Assembly (NCBI RefSeq): GCF_052857255.1
Contig: NC_135497.1
Location: forward strand, 548,991,531-549,055,530
Direction of reading: 5' to 3'
DNA length: 64,000 nt
Source: Amblyomma americanum
Lineage: Eukaryota; Arthropoda; Arachnida; Ixodida; Ixodidae
The notes under the pieces were generated by a model. It saw only the letters and a program-made list of their open reading frames with translations. It did no database searches and had not been told where the DNA came from. Positions 46,111-56,608 of this stretch are shown here, one piece after another. How positions within the stretch are numbered: position 1 is the stretch's first letter; every line of letters begins with the position of its first letter. The position numbers were made by a program, and so were the translations under genes.

Positions 46111-46662
46111 TTTTTGAAGCCGAGCTCTCGTGACGCAAGTTGCGTCATCTCTTAACGCCTCTTCACCTCAGAACATGTCACTTGGCATGCAACAACTCTT
46201 ATGGCGAGATAGCCACTTCAGTTTGCCGTCGCTCGCTGTCGTGCATTTTTAGGGCTGGAGTTAGAAGATATCATGACATTTGGCGGGTGGTATGCACTGA
46301 AGAAGATCGTTTTCGCTTTCCAAGTTCGAACAGACCCGCGTTGGTGCGAGGGCAGCCAAGAGAAGAAAAACAGGGGTATTCAGCGTACTATCTCATAGAC
46401 CACGAAGAAGGAACGACCAATCAGCATGGCAGGCGTATCACAAATGCTTTATTTATATATGAATATAATGGCGGAGAGCGCGCGCCTAGGAGCGCACATA
46501 ACATTGCGAAGTGTACACCGCTGCGGCAAGTAACACGAGATGCGCTGGCCGTGAACGCGGCTCGATCGCATGAATGTGCTTCCCCGGCACAGTGGCTCGT
46601 CTACAGTTATCACTGGAGTAAAACGTGCAGAAATTGCACTGATTAAATTTAATAAAGCATAG

Positions 46663-48146
46663 ACCGCTTATAATGCATACCTCGGGACTCTGGAAAATCT
46701 GCATTATAAACGGCACTGCACTGTAACAAAAATGTGGATTTTCCATGCATTCGCGTTTTAAGAATGGCCAGCCTACATTTCAAAGTTTACCTGACAACGC
46801 ATCAGATGCACAACACTGCAATCGCAGGCAACAAAGAAGTTTATTTGACCTTTTTATCGAAGCATTGTAATGAATGAAAGAAGGATGTTATTTAAGTCTG
46901 GCGCTGCGACTGAACTGCGTTGATAATGGCTTCTTAAAAAACAGTGAGGCACTTGAGCGCTTGCTCGCTGAGGTTTCTCTGAGCGTAGTGGAGGCGCAGT
47001 TTGTTGCAACCGTCGAACGCGTCTTTGCACGAAACTTCTGCTGCACTTTCACTCACTTCGTACGGCTAATCCTCGGGTAGAGGTTCATCGCGACCGTGCA
47101 CCACTGTCACTATGTCTTCATCTGTGGCGGCTACTTCACACACAACGCCGACGGGATCGGCGATGACGACGAGGTTATCCCGTGCCGCTCCTTGAAATGC
47201 TAAATGCAGCCGTTCACTGGGTTCAAACCATCATGCTCCAAAATGTTTGCAAGGCACCTGGCCATGGCTTGTAATATCGAGCCACTCACTGGAACGCTCT
47301 GAGCCCAGACTTCACGAAACCATGCAAATATAGCGAAGACATCTTCGTACTTCGACGCACTAATCCGCTTCCTCACAAGCAAAGTGATCTTCCTGCCGCT
47401 GTTGTCGCAACTTGTGCTGTTCTTCCAAATGACGTAAATAGTAGCATCGGAGACACCGTACTTTTTACCACCGTAGCCTCTTTCAAACCGCTCTCGACGC
47501 GCCTCACATTGCTCTGCTTAGTTTCGAGAGGTTGCCGTTTCCTGGCTTTCGGAGGCGCAGACGGCTTCGGAACTGAAGACAGCCGAGGCTGCTAGACTTG
47601 CCTACGTTGTCAACTTTTCGCTTCATGCAACGACACATATCGCGCTGATAGGCGCAGGTGTGACAAGATGCTGCCGCACGCACGCGTGGTACGAGCAGCG
47701 CTCGCAGTGTTTTGCCATGCGGCTGCGGCCGCCGCTCCAGCATGCTCTTCTGGCCGTGCCATCATGTGCTTCCCAGCTTTGTGCAATCAGTGTCAGTGTG
47801 CCCAATGGAGGCGCATCGGAGAGTGAGAGGATGAACGCCTGCTTTGGGACTTTTTTTCTATCCTCTCCTTCCTTCAGCCTTGCGTTGAACCAATTTGACA
47901 ACGCTTCCCCGCTTTGCCGGTTTCCCCCTTCTTGCCCCATCTGAGAAGCATGCTCCTCGCGTCCGCCAGTACCCACTGGCCCTCGCCGGTAAGCAGGCCG
48001 CCAGGCTTTCAAGATACCGCACTATACACTGTCTTCTGTTACGCGCTGCTGCGTATTAAGCGGCACGCCAATATATTTACCTGTATGGGAAGCTAGGCGG
48101 TTTTCACAAAAAGCCGCATACAATGCAGTCCCGCATTATAAGCGGT
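46663..48146 (-). mobile_element. Tigger/pogo-like DNA transposon nested in the TIR element
   Basis: ACCGCTTATAATGC (46663-46676) and its inverse GCATTATAAGCGGT (48133-48146) bound about 1.48 kb containing a CENP-B/Tigger-type DNA-binding region on the minus strand. Inverted termini plus the protein remnant support a pogo-superfamily element. The DDE catalytic part is missing, so the copy is internally deleted. Confidence 0.65.
46890..47626 (-). pseudogene. Tigger-like transposase, CENP-B-type DNA-binding domain
   Basis: From an ATG at 47626 the minus strand reads MKRKVDNVGK, then, after a shift, a helix-turn-helix (RERFERGYGGKKYGVSDATI, YVIWKN) and the second CENP-B-type domain (EDVFAIFAWFREVWAQSVPV, SGSILQAMARCLANILEHD, VNGCI, stop, HFKERHGI). 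The VSG-x-ILQ and W/C-x-x-FKERHGI motifs are characteristic of Tigger proteins. Stops and frameshifts and the missing catalytic domain make it a pseudogene. Confidence 0.75.
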
Positions 48147-48149
48147 TAC

Positions 48150-49549
48150 GTTATAAATGACCTGAGCTCTACAACCAAGACATCACATCGGAAACAAACG
48201 GGCATGAGCGAGCCTCTGACGGCCACAAGGGTCAGATACCACGTGGTGCTGCTGCGTCGCTCATTGTTTCAACACTGGATCGTTCTGGTCACTTCAAGAT
48301 CGGTGTCTCACTAACTCTTATGCTGGTGCTTACGTCTGTCATGGCACTGAAAAGAATGACTGACTGCAACATAACCGTATTAAAATAGCTCACTGGGACA
48401 TATGCCCCCCTGGCAGTGTAAAAATATTTTCCCACGAATACCTATTCGAGTACTCAACGTTTCCATGCTTGCTCTGCAAACCTCACTTAAGAACAAGAAC
48501 TCTACATTTTGTCTAGCCAAAGTGGGCCTCTTCGATTATCGGCCTCTGGCTGCCTGCGGGCGGCGAGAGCACGGAGATAGGCGCTAGATTTTCTCCGGCT
48601 GCTCCGCGCACTCCCGCTGACTACCCAGAACGCGTTCGTTTTTCTCTGCCTGGGTGGTTTCATGCGCCAGTGGGCAGCCAGACTTTAGAGGAAGATTTTT
48701 TGCTGGCACCGCTCGGGCAACTATCAGACGACACAGATATGGTATGGTAGCGGGAAGCGCGCAGGGACATTTTGTATGGAATAGAAGGATCGCGGTTCTT
48801 CATGCGATGTTTTATGCGATGCAGGCGGTTGTTTCGACTAGACCACGGTGAATACAAGAGCGTATGGTCTTCGTTGCATTCTGCGCAATGGAAAGACGAA
48901 TATGGTTTGAGAAACGCCTGACTGATAGAGACGTGTCCCTTATTAAAAGCCCTCACGAGCACATTGCTCGAGGCATCTCTGTGGGCATACATATAGCCAC
49001 ACAGTTTTCACACACGGCCGCCGATCGAGGCGAGTGCTGATTCTGTCGTAGACAACGGTCTTACAGCTTGATGCTCGTGCCTTTTGACACAAATGCTTAA
49101 AATATCTGAGAATAACTGTACGCATGCATCTCCTCACGTTTGACTCATTAAAGAGATAAAAAGAATTTCTCAGCGCGGATCAGATCATGCATGAAGACGC
49201 GGTACGCGAGGCACCGACACGCAACGCCGGATTGTAGCGCCTTTCATTCAAGTCCCAGTCTTCTGCGTTAAAGTTGTAGCATTACAGATACGATGCGCAG
49301 CTAAATTTTTACAGTACACCTGCGTGTTCTATCTAGATGAACGTTCAGTCAGCTGATCACTTTTTTCGAGATTATCCATGCATTCCTTGCCGGCAGCAAA
49401 AGCTGGCGGCCGACCGACTGCAGTTGAACGGACCGTATCCTGATCCGGTAAATTTAAGAGGCTCAGTGTCGGCAGTGCCATGATCTGCTGTGAAGAGGTG
49501 TTAAGACGCACCTTGCGGCAAGGGAGTTCAACTTCAAGAAATATTTTCA
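48150..49549. other. interior of the TIR element, no gene recognised
   Basis: About 1.4 kb without a recognisable domain. The corresponding left interior (46111-46662) holds a 168-codon open frame, also unrecognised. If the element was once autonomous, its transposase should have been here. Confidence 0.4.
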
Positions 49550-50176
49550 TATTTTAAACAAAAATTACTTTGATAAAAAGTTCTGAAATGAAAGGCAGTA
49601 TACTGTTCTACAGATCCACCTATGGTATGTAATTTTGCTTGGACCACCTCAGGGTGAAATTAAAGAGCGTTTTTGGCTCCAAACACACATTTTTCCAACT
49701 TAAGTAGTTTGTTACTTTGATGTACGCAGTTTCATCACCTGTAACATTGTTCATAGGTACTAGACATCTAGAGAAGCAAAATAGCTATTTCCGAATTTCC
49801 GAGAGCAAGTTAACATTAAGCAAAAAATGGCACAAATGGTACATTTTCACATACCCTTTCGATTTTTAAAGATATTGATGCCGTATAAAGCTGCATGCTC
49901 AGTATTATATCGGAAGCCAAAACCTGAGGAAATGTTCATAAAAATATTTTAAAGCGTTCCCTAAAAAATTTGAATTTTTTATTAATTTTTGATCAGTGCC
50001 CGATTTCTTGAAAGGCCTTTACTAGTTATTCAAACTACACTCATCTCACGAATAGGTTTTTCGGCAAAAGTAATTCAGGCTCTGATTTCGCACGTTGGAA
50101 CAAGTTTTCGTGATTTTTTTTTAAATTGGAGATGGTCGAGCACAATGTCTGGGGCATTTGGCGTGGAATGACCCTA
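49550..50176 (-). repeat. right terminal inverted repeat
   Basis: Reverse complement of 45485-46110; ends GGAATGACCCTA at 50165-50176. Confidence 0.85.
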
Positions 50177-50846
50177 ATATATTAAACCTCGGGCCTCAGT
50201 AGCATTTTACGTTGTTCCCCTTGCACCTCTGGCAGGCATGACGGTGATCGTAAGGTTTCCGTCAGTCAGCCAAGTAGGAGTGCCAAGTAGGAGTGCAATT
50301 GTGGAGTTTTGTTTTTGGAGCTCTGTCTGCCAGTGATCCGAGCCTACTTATTGCTGTTTACAATGCTGATATGTTTGTAATATGTTTCTTTGTAGGTGCC
50401 TTGCCATTCTGTTGCAGTGCTCATTATCTCTGTGTTTGTCTCCGTGATTTTTTCATTCTTTAAGTTCGGGAAGTGCGAGTTTTTCGAACGGGAATGAGGA
50501 GTTAGCACATTGTACGGCATAACCGAATGGTGCAGCAACGGTCGTTCGTTGTATCTGAGGCACAGAGCAATTGCTCTCAAACGAATGATGGGAGCACCAC
50601 CCTTGTTTGCAATAAGTAAGTGTTTGTTGTAACTGCGGACATTATTTATGGGCTTGACTATAAACTAAATTTCTTTCATAAGCGTATATGGTGCGATGAT
50701 CTATGTATATTAATCTCAGCAAATAAAACAGGCAAGTAAAATTTGGTGGCTATACTCCTCTAATCTGTAATTTTTACCAGTTACGTATTCAACAGGTTTT
50801 TTTTAGACAAATGAAGAAGTATATAAATTTGTTATCTCTCTTTCAG
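50177..50846. other. last intron of the BEN gene, right part
   Basis: No further element is recognised between the TIR element and the last exon. Confidence 0.5.
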
Positions 50847-51010
50847 ACTACTTTTTCAAGTCTGTGGCGGCGCATCCGGCACCAGCACCACCACCGGAAG
50901 TGAGAGTAGCTGCTGTGTGGAAGCATTTGCGCAGCTTTTTCATGGACGCAGGCCGCCTTGGCAAGCGCTCAAGGAAGAAGCAAGTAGAGGGATCAGCAAT
51001 CCCAGAATAA
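50847..51010 (+). CDS. BEN-domain gene, last exon
   Basis: A strong acceptor (TCTCTCTTTCAG) leads in phase 1 from the exon at 44304 into YFFKSVAAHPAPAPPPEVRV, AAVWKHLRSFFMDAGRLGKR, SRKKQVEGSAIPE and a TAA stop at 51008. The first part completes the BEN fold, including the V-x-x-V-W-K-x-L helix, and the basic end is a possible nuclear localisation signal. An AATAAA overlaps the stop codon (51006-51011), so the 3' UTR may be very short. Confidence 0.75.
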
Positions 51011-51261
51011 AGAGCAACTCAATTTTGGCGCTTTCCTAAACAGTTTTGTGCAGTGGGTACTATCTACACACAACGTTCAGATTGCAAAAAATAATCAATT
51101 AATGCTGTCATCCTAAGATTCCCGTCACATTTCTGTGGCTGTCATCAATACCAATGTGTACAGGCTTAACATTCGAACATCCAGCGTGCCGACACCAACC
51201 GTTTTCACTGTCCCATATCATTTATTTACTATGCTGGTGTTCCCAACTGTGTCCAATAATC
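51011..51261. other. downstream of the BEN gene, nothing recognised
   Basis: Short AT-rich spacer. Confidence 0.4.
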
Positions 51262-51376
51262 CCAAAATGCCCAATCATCCCAACATGCCTGATCATCCAA
51301 ACATGCACGATCATTCCAATATGCCAGATCACCCCAATATGCCCGATCATCCCAATGTGTCCAGTCATCCCACTAC
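51262..51376. repeat. 18-bp minisatellite, six units
   Basis: Units of the form ATGCCCGATCATCCCAAY with a few changes. In one frame they read MPDHPN repeated six times within a 123-codon ORF. The repeats vary mostly at first and second positions, so selection on the peptide is not evident. Confidence 0.85.
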
Positions 51377-51499
51377 CCAGCGTGCCCAGTGCTCCGACCG
51401 TGTTTTCCATTACCATAATTCACCAAGATGTTGGACGTTGGTTTCTAATATACCCATGGTTTCCTTTTTTCCAACAGGGGAGTTACGCTGTACACGCTG

Positions 51500-52190
51500 T
51501 ACCTGAGATAATTGTTATTGCTCGATGGTGATATTGCGGCAAATGCTGGTCTCAATAATGCACAACTTGCTAAACAATAGGATAAAATTGCAGCAGATAT
51601 TAAAGAGATAAAAGTAAAACGATTGACCGACGTATACACTAAATTAGATTTAGTAACAAGACAAGAGGCCAAAGGTGTTCTCTGTCAAGATCAGCTCGCA
51701 TCAATAAATCACGTAACCGAAAAACTGGAAAACAGATTAGACGACTTGGAGAACCGCAGCCAGATGTCAAACTTAATCGTCTATGGCCTAAAAGAAGAAG
51801 AGGACGAGATTTCTGAGCCCATGGAAAGTGCTGTTAGCTATTACATAATCGAAGACAAAGAACTAGCACCAGTTGGCATAGAACGGGTTCACCTCTAAGG
51901 GAAACCTGCCGAAAACAAAACGAGGCCTGTTATATTCAATCTGCTGGATTAACGTCCAAAACCATTTCTAAACCAAGGACGTAATATAATAAATAGTGGT
52001 ATATCGATCAGAGAAGATTTGCCCTGCAAAACAAGGAACCTCAGAAAAAAGCTTTGGTACATCCGAACCGCGACAAACATCATAAGGTTTCATTATCATT
52101 TAAGAAACTTTTTATCAACAGCCAAGCCTAAGTCTGGGACGATGAGAAAAACGATGAGGTGCCATTGCTAAAAAAAATGCTGGTCGTTTA
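51500..52190 (+). mobile_element. LINE ORF1 remnant, coiled coil and RRM-like part
   Basis: An open frame (51623-51898) reads EKLENRLDDLENRSQMSNLI VYGLKEEEDEI, followed past a stop by RPVIFNLLD and EDLPCKTRNLRKKLW. A coiled coil ending in ENR-x-x-x-NLI-x-Y-G-L and then a domain with RP-x-x-x-LL is the layout of ORF1 proteins (Transposase_22 type) of L1/CR1/Jockey-like LINEs. Several stops make it inactive. No ORF2 follows. Confidence 0.65.
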
Positions 52191-52397
52191 GCTCTGGTTA
52201 ACCCTGGTCGAAAGACAAGAGCTGCACCTCCCAGGCTATGTTTGTGGTCGAGAACTGGCGATTTACATAGATAGCCATACTGACACAGTAGCAGGATTTT
52301 TTAATTGTTAAACATCTTGCTTTCTTCGGAACGAAATTAAAGGCGCTCATGCAAGAAAGTAAATGATTACTGGCTTTTCGGGAACGGAAGTGGCGAA

Positions 52398-52512
52398 CAA
52401 TCTGTCTCACATCTCGGCGGACACCTGAACCTCGATGCGAAGGAAGGGATAAAGAGGACAGGAAAGAAGAAAGAGGTGCCATAGTGGAGGGCTCCAGAAT
52501 AATTTCGACCAC
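52398..52512 (-). mobile_element. Ruka-like SINE, 3' fragment
   Basis: Reads in reverse complement as the tail region (GGTGTCCGCCGAGATGTGAG) and body (CAGGTGGTCGAAATTATTCT) of the SINE at 52652. The head is missing. Confidence 0.65.
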
Positions 52513-52640
52513 CTGTGAGACAGGCGTCACTTCCTTTCCTTGAAACGAAGTTTATTTTTCCTTCCCTTACGGCGCGATTCTGTTGTCCAAAGAGATATGT
52601 GAGACAGGCTTCATATCCTTTCCTTAAAACCGATTTTTAT
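52513..52640 (+). mobile_element. Ruka-like SINE, tail fragment
   Basis: Two tail-type pieces (CCTTCCCTTACGGCGCGATT, AGATATGTGAGACAGGC) matching the end of the copy at 52652-53020; probably another truncated insertion. Confidence 0.55.
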
Positions 52641-52651
52641 TCCATTTTCTT

Positions 52652-53020
52652 TCCCCCACCGCGGTAGCTCAGTGGTTAGGGCAATCGGCTACTGGTCCGG
52701 AGTTCCCGGGTGCGAACCCGACCGTGGCGGCTGCGTTTTTATGGAGGCAAAACGCTAAGGCGCCCGTGTGCTGTGCGATGTCAGTGCACGTTAAAGATCC
52801 CAAGGTGGTCGAAATTATCCCGGAGCCCGCCACTACGAGCACCTTTTTCTTCCTTCCTTCTTTCACTTCCTTCTTGATCTCTTCCCTTACGGCGCAGTTC
52901 AAGTGTCCAACGATATATGAGACCGATACTGAGCCCATTCCTTTCCCCAAAAACCTATTATTATTATTTTCATTATTCCCCGACGGGCGCGGTTCGGGTG
53001 TTAACCAAGATATGTGAGAC
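52652..53020 (+). mobile_element. Ruka-like tRNA-derived SINE, near full length
   Basis: Starts CCACCGCGGTAGCTCAGTGG (A box), then about 40 bp later a B box within GGGTGCGAACCC, followed by the body (CAGTGCACGTTAAAGATCCC, AAGGTGGTCGAAATTATCCC) and the tail with a TTCCTTCC run and GCGGTTCGGGTGTTAACC. Internal A and B boxes serve RNA polymerase III. It is the most complete SINE of this family in the window. Confidence 0.9.
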
Positions 53021-53359
53021 AGGCGTAATGTGTCATGGTTTGACTTCTAATTACACTCAAGGTGAAACTTGCGGCCACACTGACCTCTAGCTGCTATCAT
53101 TGTTAAATTTGCGGCCCTGCTGACGGCTTAAAAAGCTGGCGTAGGAAAGCGTTTCGCTTCAAAACTCTCGCGAAGGACAGGCAGTACCCAGCACTACTTG
53201 GGCAGTGTATGACGCCGACGATGATTACGTGACCAGGTTAGGGAGACGCCGGGAACCTCCAGGTAAGTTTGCATAGGCCGCGCGCCATTGATAAGCAGGC
53301 GCCCAAGGCCTCTGCCTCCCGCAGTTCGACGTCGCCCTGTATTCATTCCAGACCTCTAG
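53021..53359. other. no gene recognised
   Basis: Spacer between the SINE and the LRR-like ORF; it may include the 3' UTR of that gene. Confidence 0.4.
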
Positions 53360-55018
53360 CTAGGTCAGGTTGTCCCTGCCGTGGTCGTCAAGAGCTCGGC
53401 AGAAGTCTACAATGGACGGCTGGTGATAGTGCTGCCTAAGTACACTGCCGAAGAACAGCTCCTCGCCACCGGTCCGCAGTTCACTCCATGTGCGAATCAC
53501 CAGGGCAGTCATGTAATGATCACAGGCTATCCAGCAACCCACTGTCACCTTCGGTCCTGTGCCCGTAGCCACTAGCGCGTTATAGAAGGACTGCACCTCC
53601 TGGAGATCAAGCTTGTGAAGGTGGAACTCGGAGACACAATCGCAGTCACGAACTACCGCCAGGATGGCATGAATCCCGCAGGGGAGGAACCGGTACTGAA
53701 TAGCCAGGTGACGCAGAGATGTCGTCTTCGAGAGGTCTTTGACGAGGTGCTCATCATCGCCGTGTATTCTACCATGCCAATGGCTCAAGTCACAGCTAAT
53801 GTCCTCAATAGTGGCGCTGCTCACAGTGGTGGTGGTAACGAGAGTCTCGAAGAACAAGTTGCTTTGTATTCGTACACATGGTTATCGGCCAAAACGCTGA
53901 GCTCGGCTGGGCCAGAAGGGTTGGCGAGCATGCGCTTGAAGCTTGCACCATGCTCGTGTGCAGTAAATGAGGCGTTACGAAAGAGACTGTAGATGCTGGA
54001 ACTGCTGGTCGGGGGGCAGAGAGTTGTTCCGACGAAGTCTATAGGCTTGCTGCGGCTTGTCTCCAGTTCGAGGAAGGAGACAAATTATCTTCAATGTCTT
54101 GAGGCTGCTGGTGGTGGCGTCGGCATCTGGCCTGGAATTCACTGACGCTAATGCCTTCACGAAACGTTCAAGGCACTCGAGAGAGAGCTCACCTAAGGTA
54201 GAGGGTAGACGGCGGCAGATGGCTGAGAATATGACAGAAGTGTCTTCCTTGCTTATTTTGAAGTGGCGCAAATGCAGGCACGTCACAGATTCTGTGGATG
54301 TCAAAGCACTGCACAGCAGCAGCTCGAAACCCTGTCGGTAACTCGGCGGCAGCAGGAACTGAACCCGCTGCACGCATCGGTGGCGAGCCAAAAGACAGTA
54401 GAGAATAGCCTGGTTCTCGTGGTTACCTTCGTCATCGGCGTACACTGGACCGAGTAAGCCGCGATTAATCCGTACGGCGACCTTTCCAGGTGCGTCTTCC
54501 AATGATTCAGCCTTCAGGGCCAGTAGTATTTCGTTAATAGTGGAAAGACGCTTGAGCAGGACGCAAACGTTGCTAGGGCTATCTGTGCACAGCAGAGGAA
54601 GTTCGAAGCTGTTGGCAGTGTAGGGCAGTCGCAGCCAGAGCAGTTGTCTGGCCACTGGAGTCAGATCTGGCTGGATTGTGCAGATGCGCTCTACGCGTGC
54701 AGCAAAGCCAAGAACATCCTCCGGAATGTCGGCGGGGGCCATCCCGTCCTTTTGAGAAACCCGGCAAGGGCTGGGTGCCGCCGCGACAGGGGAACAGGTT
54801 CGGGGCGTAGCAAGTAAACCTAGGTAAGCTGCATTAGGGGGTGCTGGTGGCAGTGTCTCACAGTCTCGCACCACGCCACCAGTCACCTTGGTAATCCTAA
54901 CGAAAAGGCCACAAGTTGGCCTTCCACCGCACGAGGCTGATTTAGGACTGCTTGACGGCGGAACTTGTCTCTGATCTGTCAAGGCAACTGTTTGGTACAG
55001 GACACTTTTCCCAAGCAT
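53360..55018 (-). pseudogene. leucine-rich-repeat-like protein, frameshifted
   Basis: A 347-codon minus-strand frame (55018-53975) carries LRR-type segments such as VTCLHLRHFKISKEDTSVIF and LGELSLECLERFVKAL. After its stop, a second frame continues for about 45 codons (FRNASFTAHEHGASFKRMLA, NPSGPAELSVLADN), and a third (53857-53360) resumes with LRHLAIQYRFLPCGIHAILA and a final SIVDFCRALDDH. Two small frameshifts near 53980 and 53860 thus break one ORF of about 550 codons. The repeats resemble the ribonuclease-inhibitor type and large tick LRR/NLR-like families; the exact family is not identified. No introns are visible. The start at 55018 lies within SINE-derived sequence, so the true N-terminus may be further inside, for example the ATG before APADIPEDVLGF. 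Confidence 0.6.
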
Positions 55019-55145
55019 CTCACCCTAGAAGAGCCAGACATCAGGCCGGGGGAAATCTTGTACCCATTAAAAAACCGGTGAGTACCCGGCGACACTGGGA
55101 ATCGACCCCAGCCCCTTCCTAATGCGAGGCGGATGTACTACCACA
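54985..55145 (-). mobile_element. tRNA-derived SINE upstream of the LRR ORF
   Basis: On the minus strand: TGGTAGTACATCCGCCTCGC (A-box side), GGGGTCGATTCCCAG (B box), then CACCGGTTTTTTAATGGGTA, CAAGATTTCC and GGCCTGATGTC. The same order occurs in the copy at 11293. The 3' part overlaps the first codons of the LRR-like ORF. Confidence 0.75.
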
Positions 55146-55208
55146 AGACAACGCTTCGGTCTGCCATTTGTGTCAGTGCAACAGCCTAGCGAGCGAGCGT
55201 GAAGAGTG

Positions 55209-56608
55209 ATGCCTTCTGCAGCTGTCCAGTAGACGCTGGTTGGCTTCAGCCCTAACCTTGACTCTAGACCCCTGAGTTTGGTGAATAACATTATGAAAAA
55301 AAGTGTGCGCAGTGCCTGCGGACTGGTGCGCGAAAGGACCGCATTGCTGTCCTGCATACACGTGCTTTGAGACTCCAGCTACGAGCAATGACTCCGCGAA
55401 GGATTGCACGTGTGTCCGCTCGAAGGGGTCGAGTGGAACGACGAAGACGACATCGAGTGGAGGGATCTTCCTCCAGATCAGCTCCTGAGTGGAGATGTTA
55501 TGGTTATTTGCTGGAACAGAAAACACGGCTCTTCGACTGTGGTGGCGGCTTATCTACCTCTCCGAGCATTTCCAGCGAGGTAGTGGACACCACTCTGCAC
55601 GGCGCCCCAACTGTTCGGCGTCGGTTCTTTTCAGCGATGTGGGCGAACACCTGAGATCAGATGGTGCAACACCATCGACGCCTCTTGCATCCGAATCTGG
55701 CCATCAGCACAACAACACGGAAGACATAGCACTTTCAACATCTTTGCAACGAGTAATTGAGGAGCAGGCGGTAGAAATGAGAGCGCATGTAGGGCAAATT
55801 AATTACTGATATTTATGCCATGGTAATAAATTGAACGAAATTTCTCACGTGACAAACAATTTTAACAAAGACCTCACAGGAAATCTTACCCAAGTGACAA
55901 GCCAAATTCAAGAAAGTATGACAACAGGTGCGCGCGAACTCGCCAGGGATAACGAGCAGTTGAAAGGCCATATGATAACGCGGAATGAGAACCTTTCGAG
56001 CAGCCTAAACACACTGGAGGAAAAAGTGAACAATGAGTTGACGACCGCAACAAGACAGAGCTATGACAATTGCTCACGAATTTTAGGATCAATCCATGAA
56101 ATAAAAGTTCAAACACTGAATAATAGCGAGACACTGGACCGCATTCAGACATTGTTTTGATCCGATGAACTATAAAGAGAGCAGACGATCTTCGATACCA
56201 AAGGAGTGAAATCGATCAAGAAAATGCGCTGAAGAAAGGCTAGGCTGCGTGCCACAGCGACCAGATGTACCTGTGTGGCTACTGCATGTCACCTAGAGTG
56301 GAACTCATTAACGATAGTGTATCAGTGCACGTGCATGTGGGGATGCGCTTGCAGAAGGGTGACAACGACGACGCTGTTGAGTGGCCATTAGAGCCCCAAA
56401 TAAGGCTCGGGGTCATACACCCACAAGAATGTGTGGCAAGATTGTTGAAAATAATCCACACCATGAATATGAAAAGGTACAAAAGCCTACAACATCAAGC
56501 ACCCTAGGGTGTATTTTCGTTCATCCGTCGTTTATTCTTCGCGCTCTCAGGAACTACGGCTTCGTGTTCGAGGACCAGCTTCGGATAATGTGGGAAGTTA
56601 TGCCGTGA
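55209..56608 (+). pseudogene. TRAF6-like retrocopy (RING, zinc fingers, coiled coil, MATH)
   Basis: TRAF proteins relay signals from immune receptors as trimeric ubiquitin-ligase adaptors. From the ATG at 55209 broken frames give, in order: a RING-like part (SACGLVRERTALLSCIHVL, stop, then REGLHVCPLEGVEWNDEDD), a TRAF zinc-finger part (LSEHFQRGSGHHSARRPNCS, ASVLFSDVGEHLRSDGATPS), a coiled coil (55700-56160, for example LEEKVNNELTTATRQSYDN), and the MATH domain (GYCMSPRVELINDSVSVHVH, DAVEWPLEPQIRL, then in another frame KPTTSSTLGCIFVHPSFILR and FVFEDQLRIMWEVMP). Zinc-binding Cys are replaced in RING and fingers, and at least three frameshifts and several stops occur. No introns separate the domains, which fits a processed copy. 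It resembles the multi-copy TRAF-like genes of ticks. Confidence 0.82.

Larger units (their letters stand above)
45485..50176. mobile_element. 4.69-kb DNA element with about 625-bp terminal inverted repeats
   Basis: The left end (TAGGGTCATTCCGCACCAAA) and the right end, read in reverse (TAGGGTCATTCCACGCCAAA), are the start of inverted repeats that stay alignable for about 625 bp on each side (45485-46110 and 49550-50176), sharing for example TAGATGTCTAGTACCTAT and CCCTGAGGTGGTC. TA lies at both outer ends, so the target duplication may be TA. The interior encodes no recognised transposase; part of it is a nested Tigger-like element. The element is therefore non-autonomous or decayed. It occupies the last intron of the BEN gene. 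Confidence 0.85.

Noticed and set aside
46140..46646. 168-codon plus-strand ORF inside the TIR element as its transposase
   Set aside because: No DDE, zinc-finger or other transposase motif is recognisable, and the length is too short for a known transposase; left as unassigned interior.
45485..50176. Polinton/Maverick element, because of its long inverted repeats starting with AG
   Set aside because: No protein-primed polymerase, integrase or capsid genes, the element is far too small, and no 6-bp target duplication is present.
52652..52740. tRNA gene
   Set aside because: A and B boxes are present, but the sequence does not fold as a tRNA past the B box and continues into the SINE body; it is a tRNA-derived SINE head. 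The same applies to 14883-15074 and 54985-55145.
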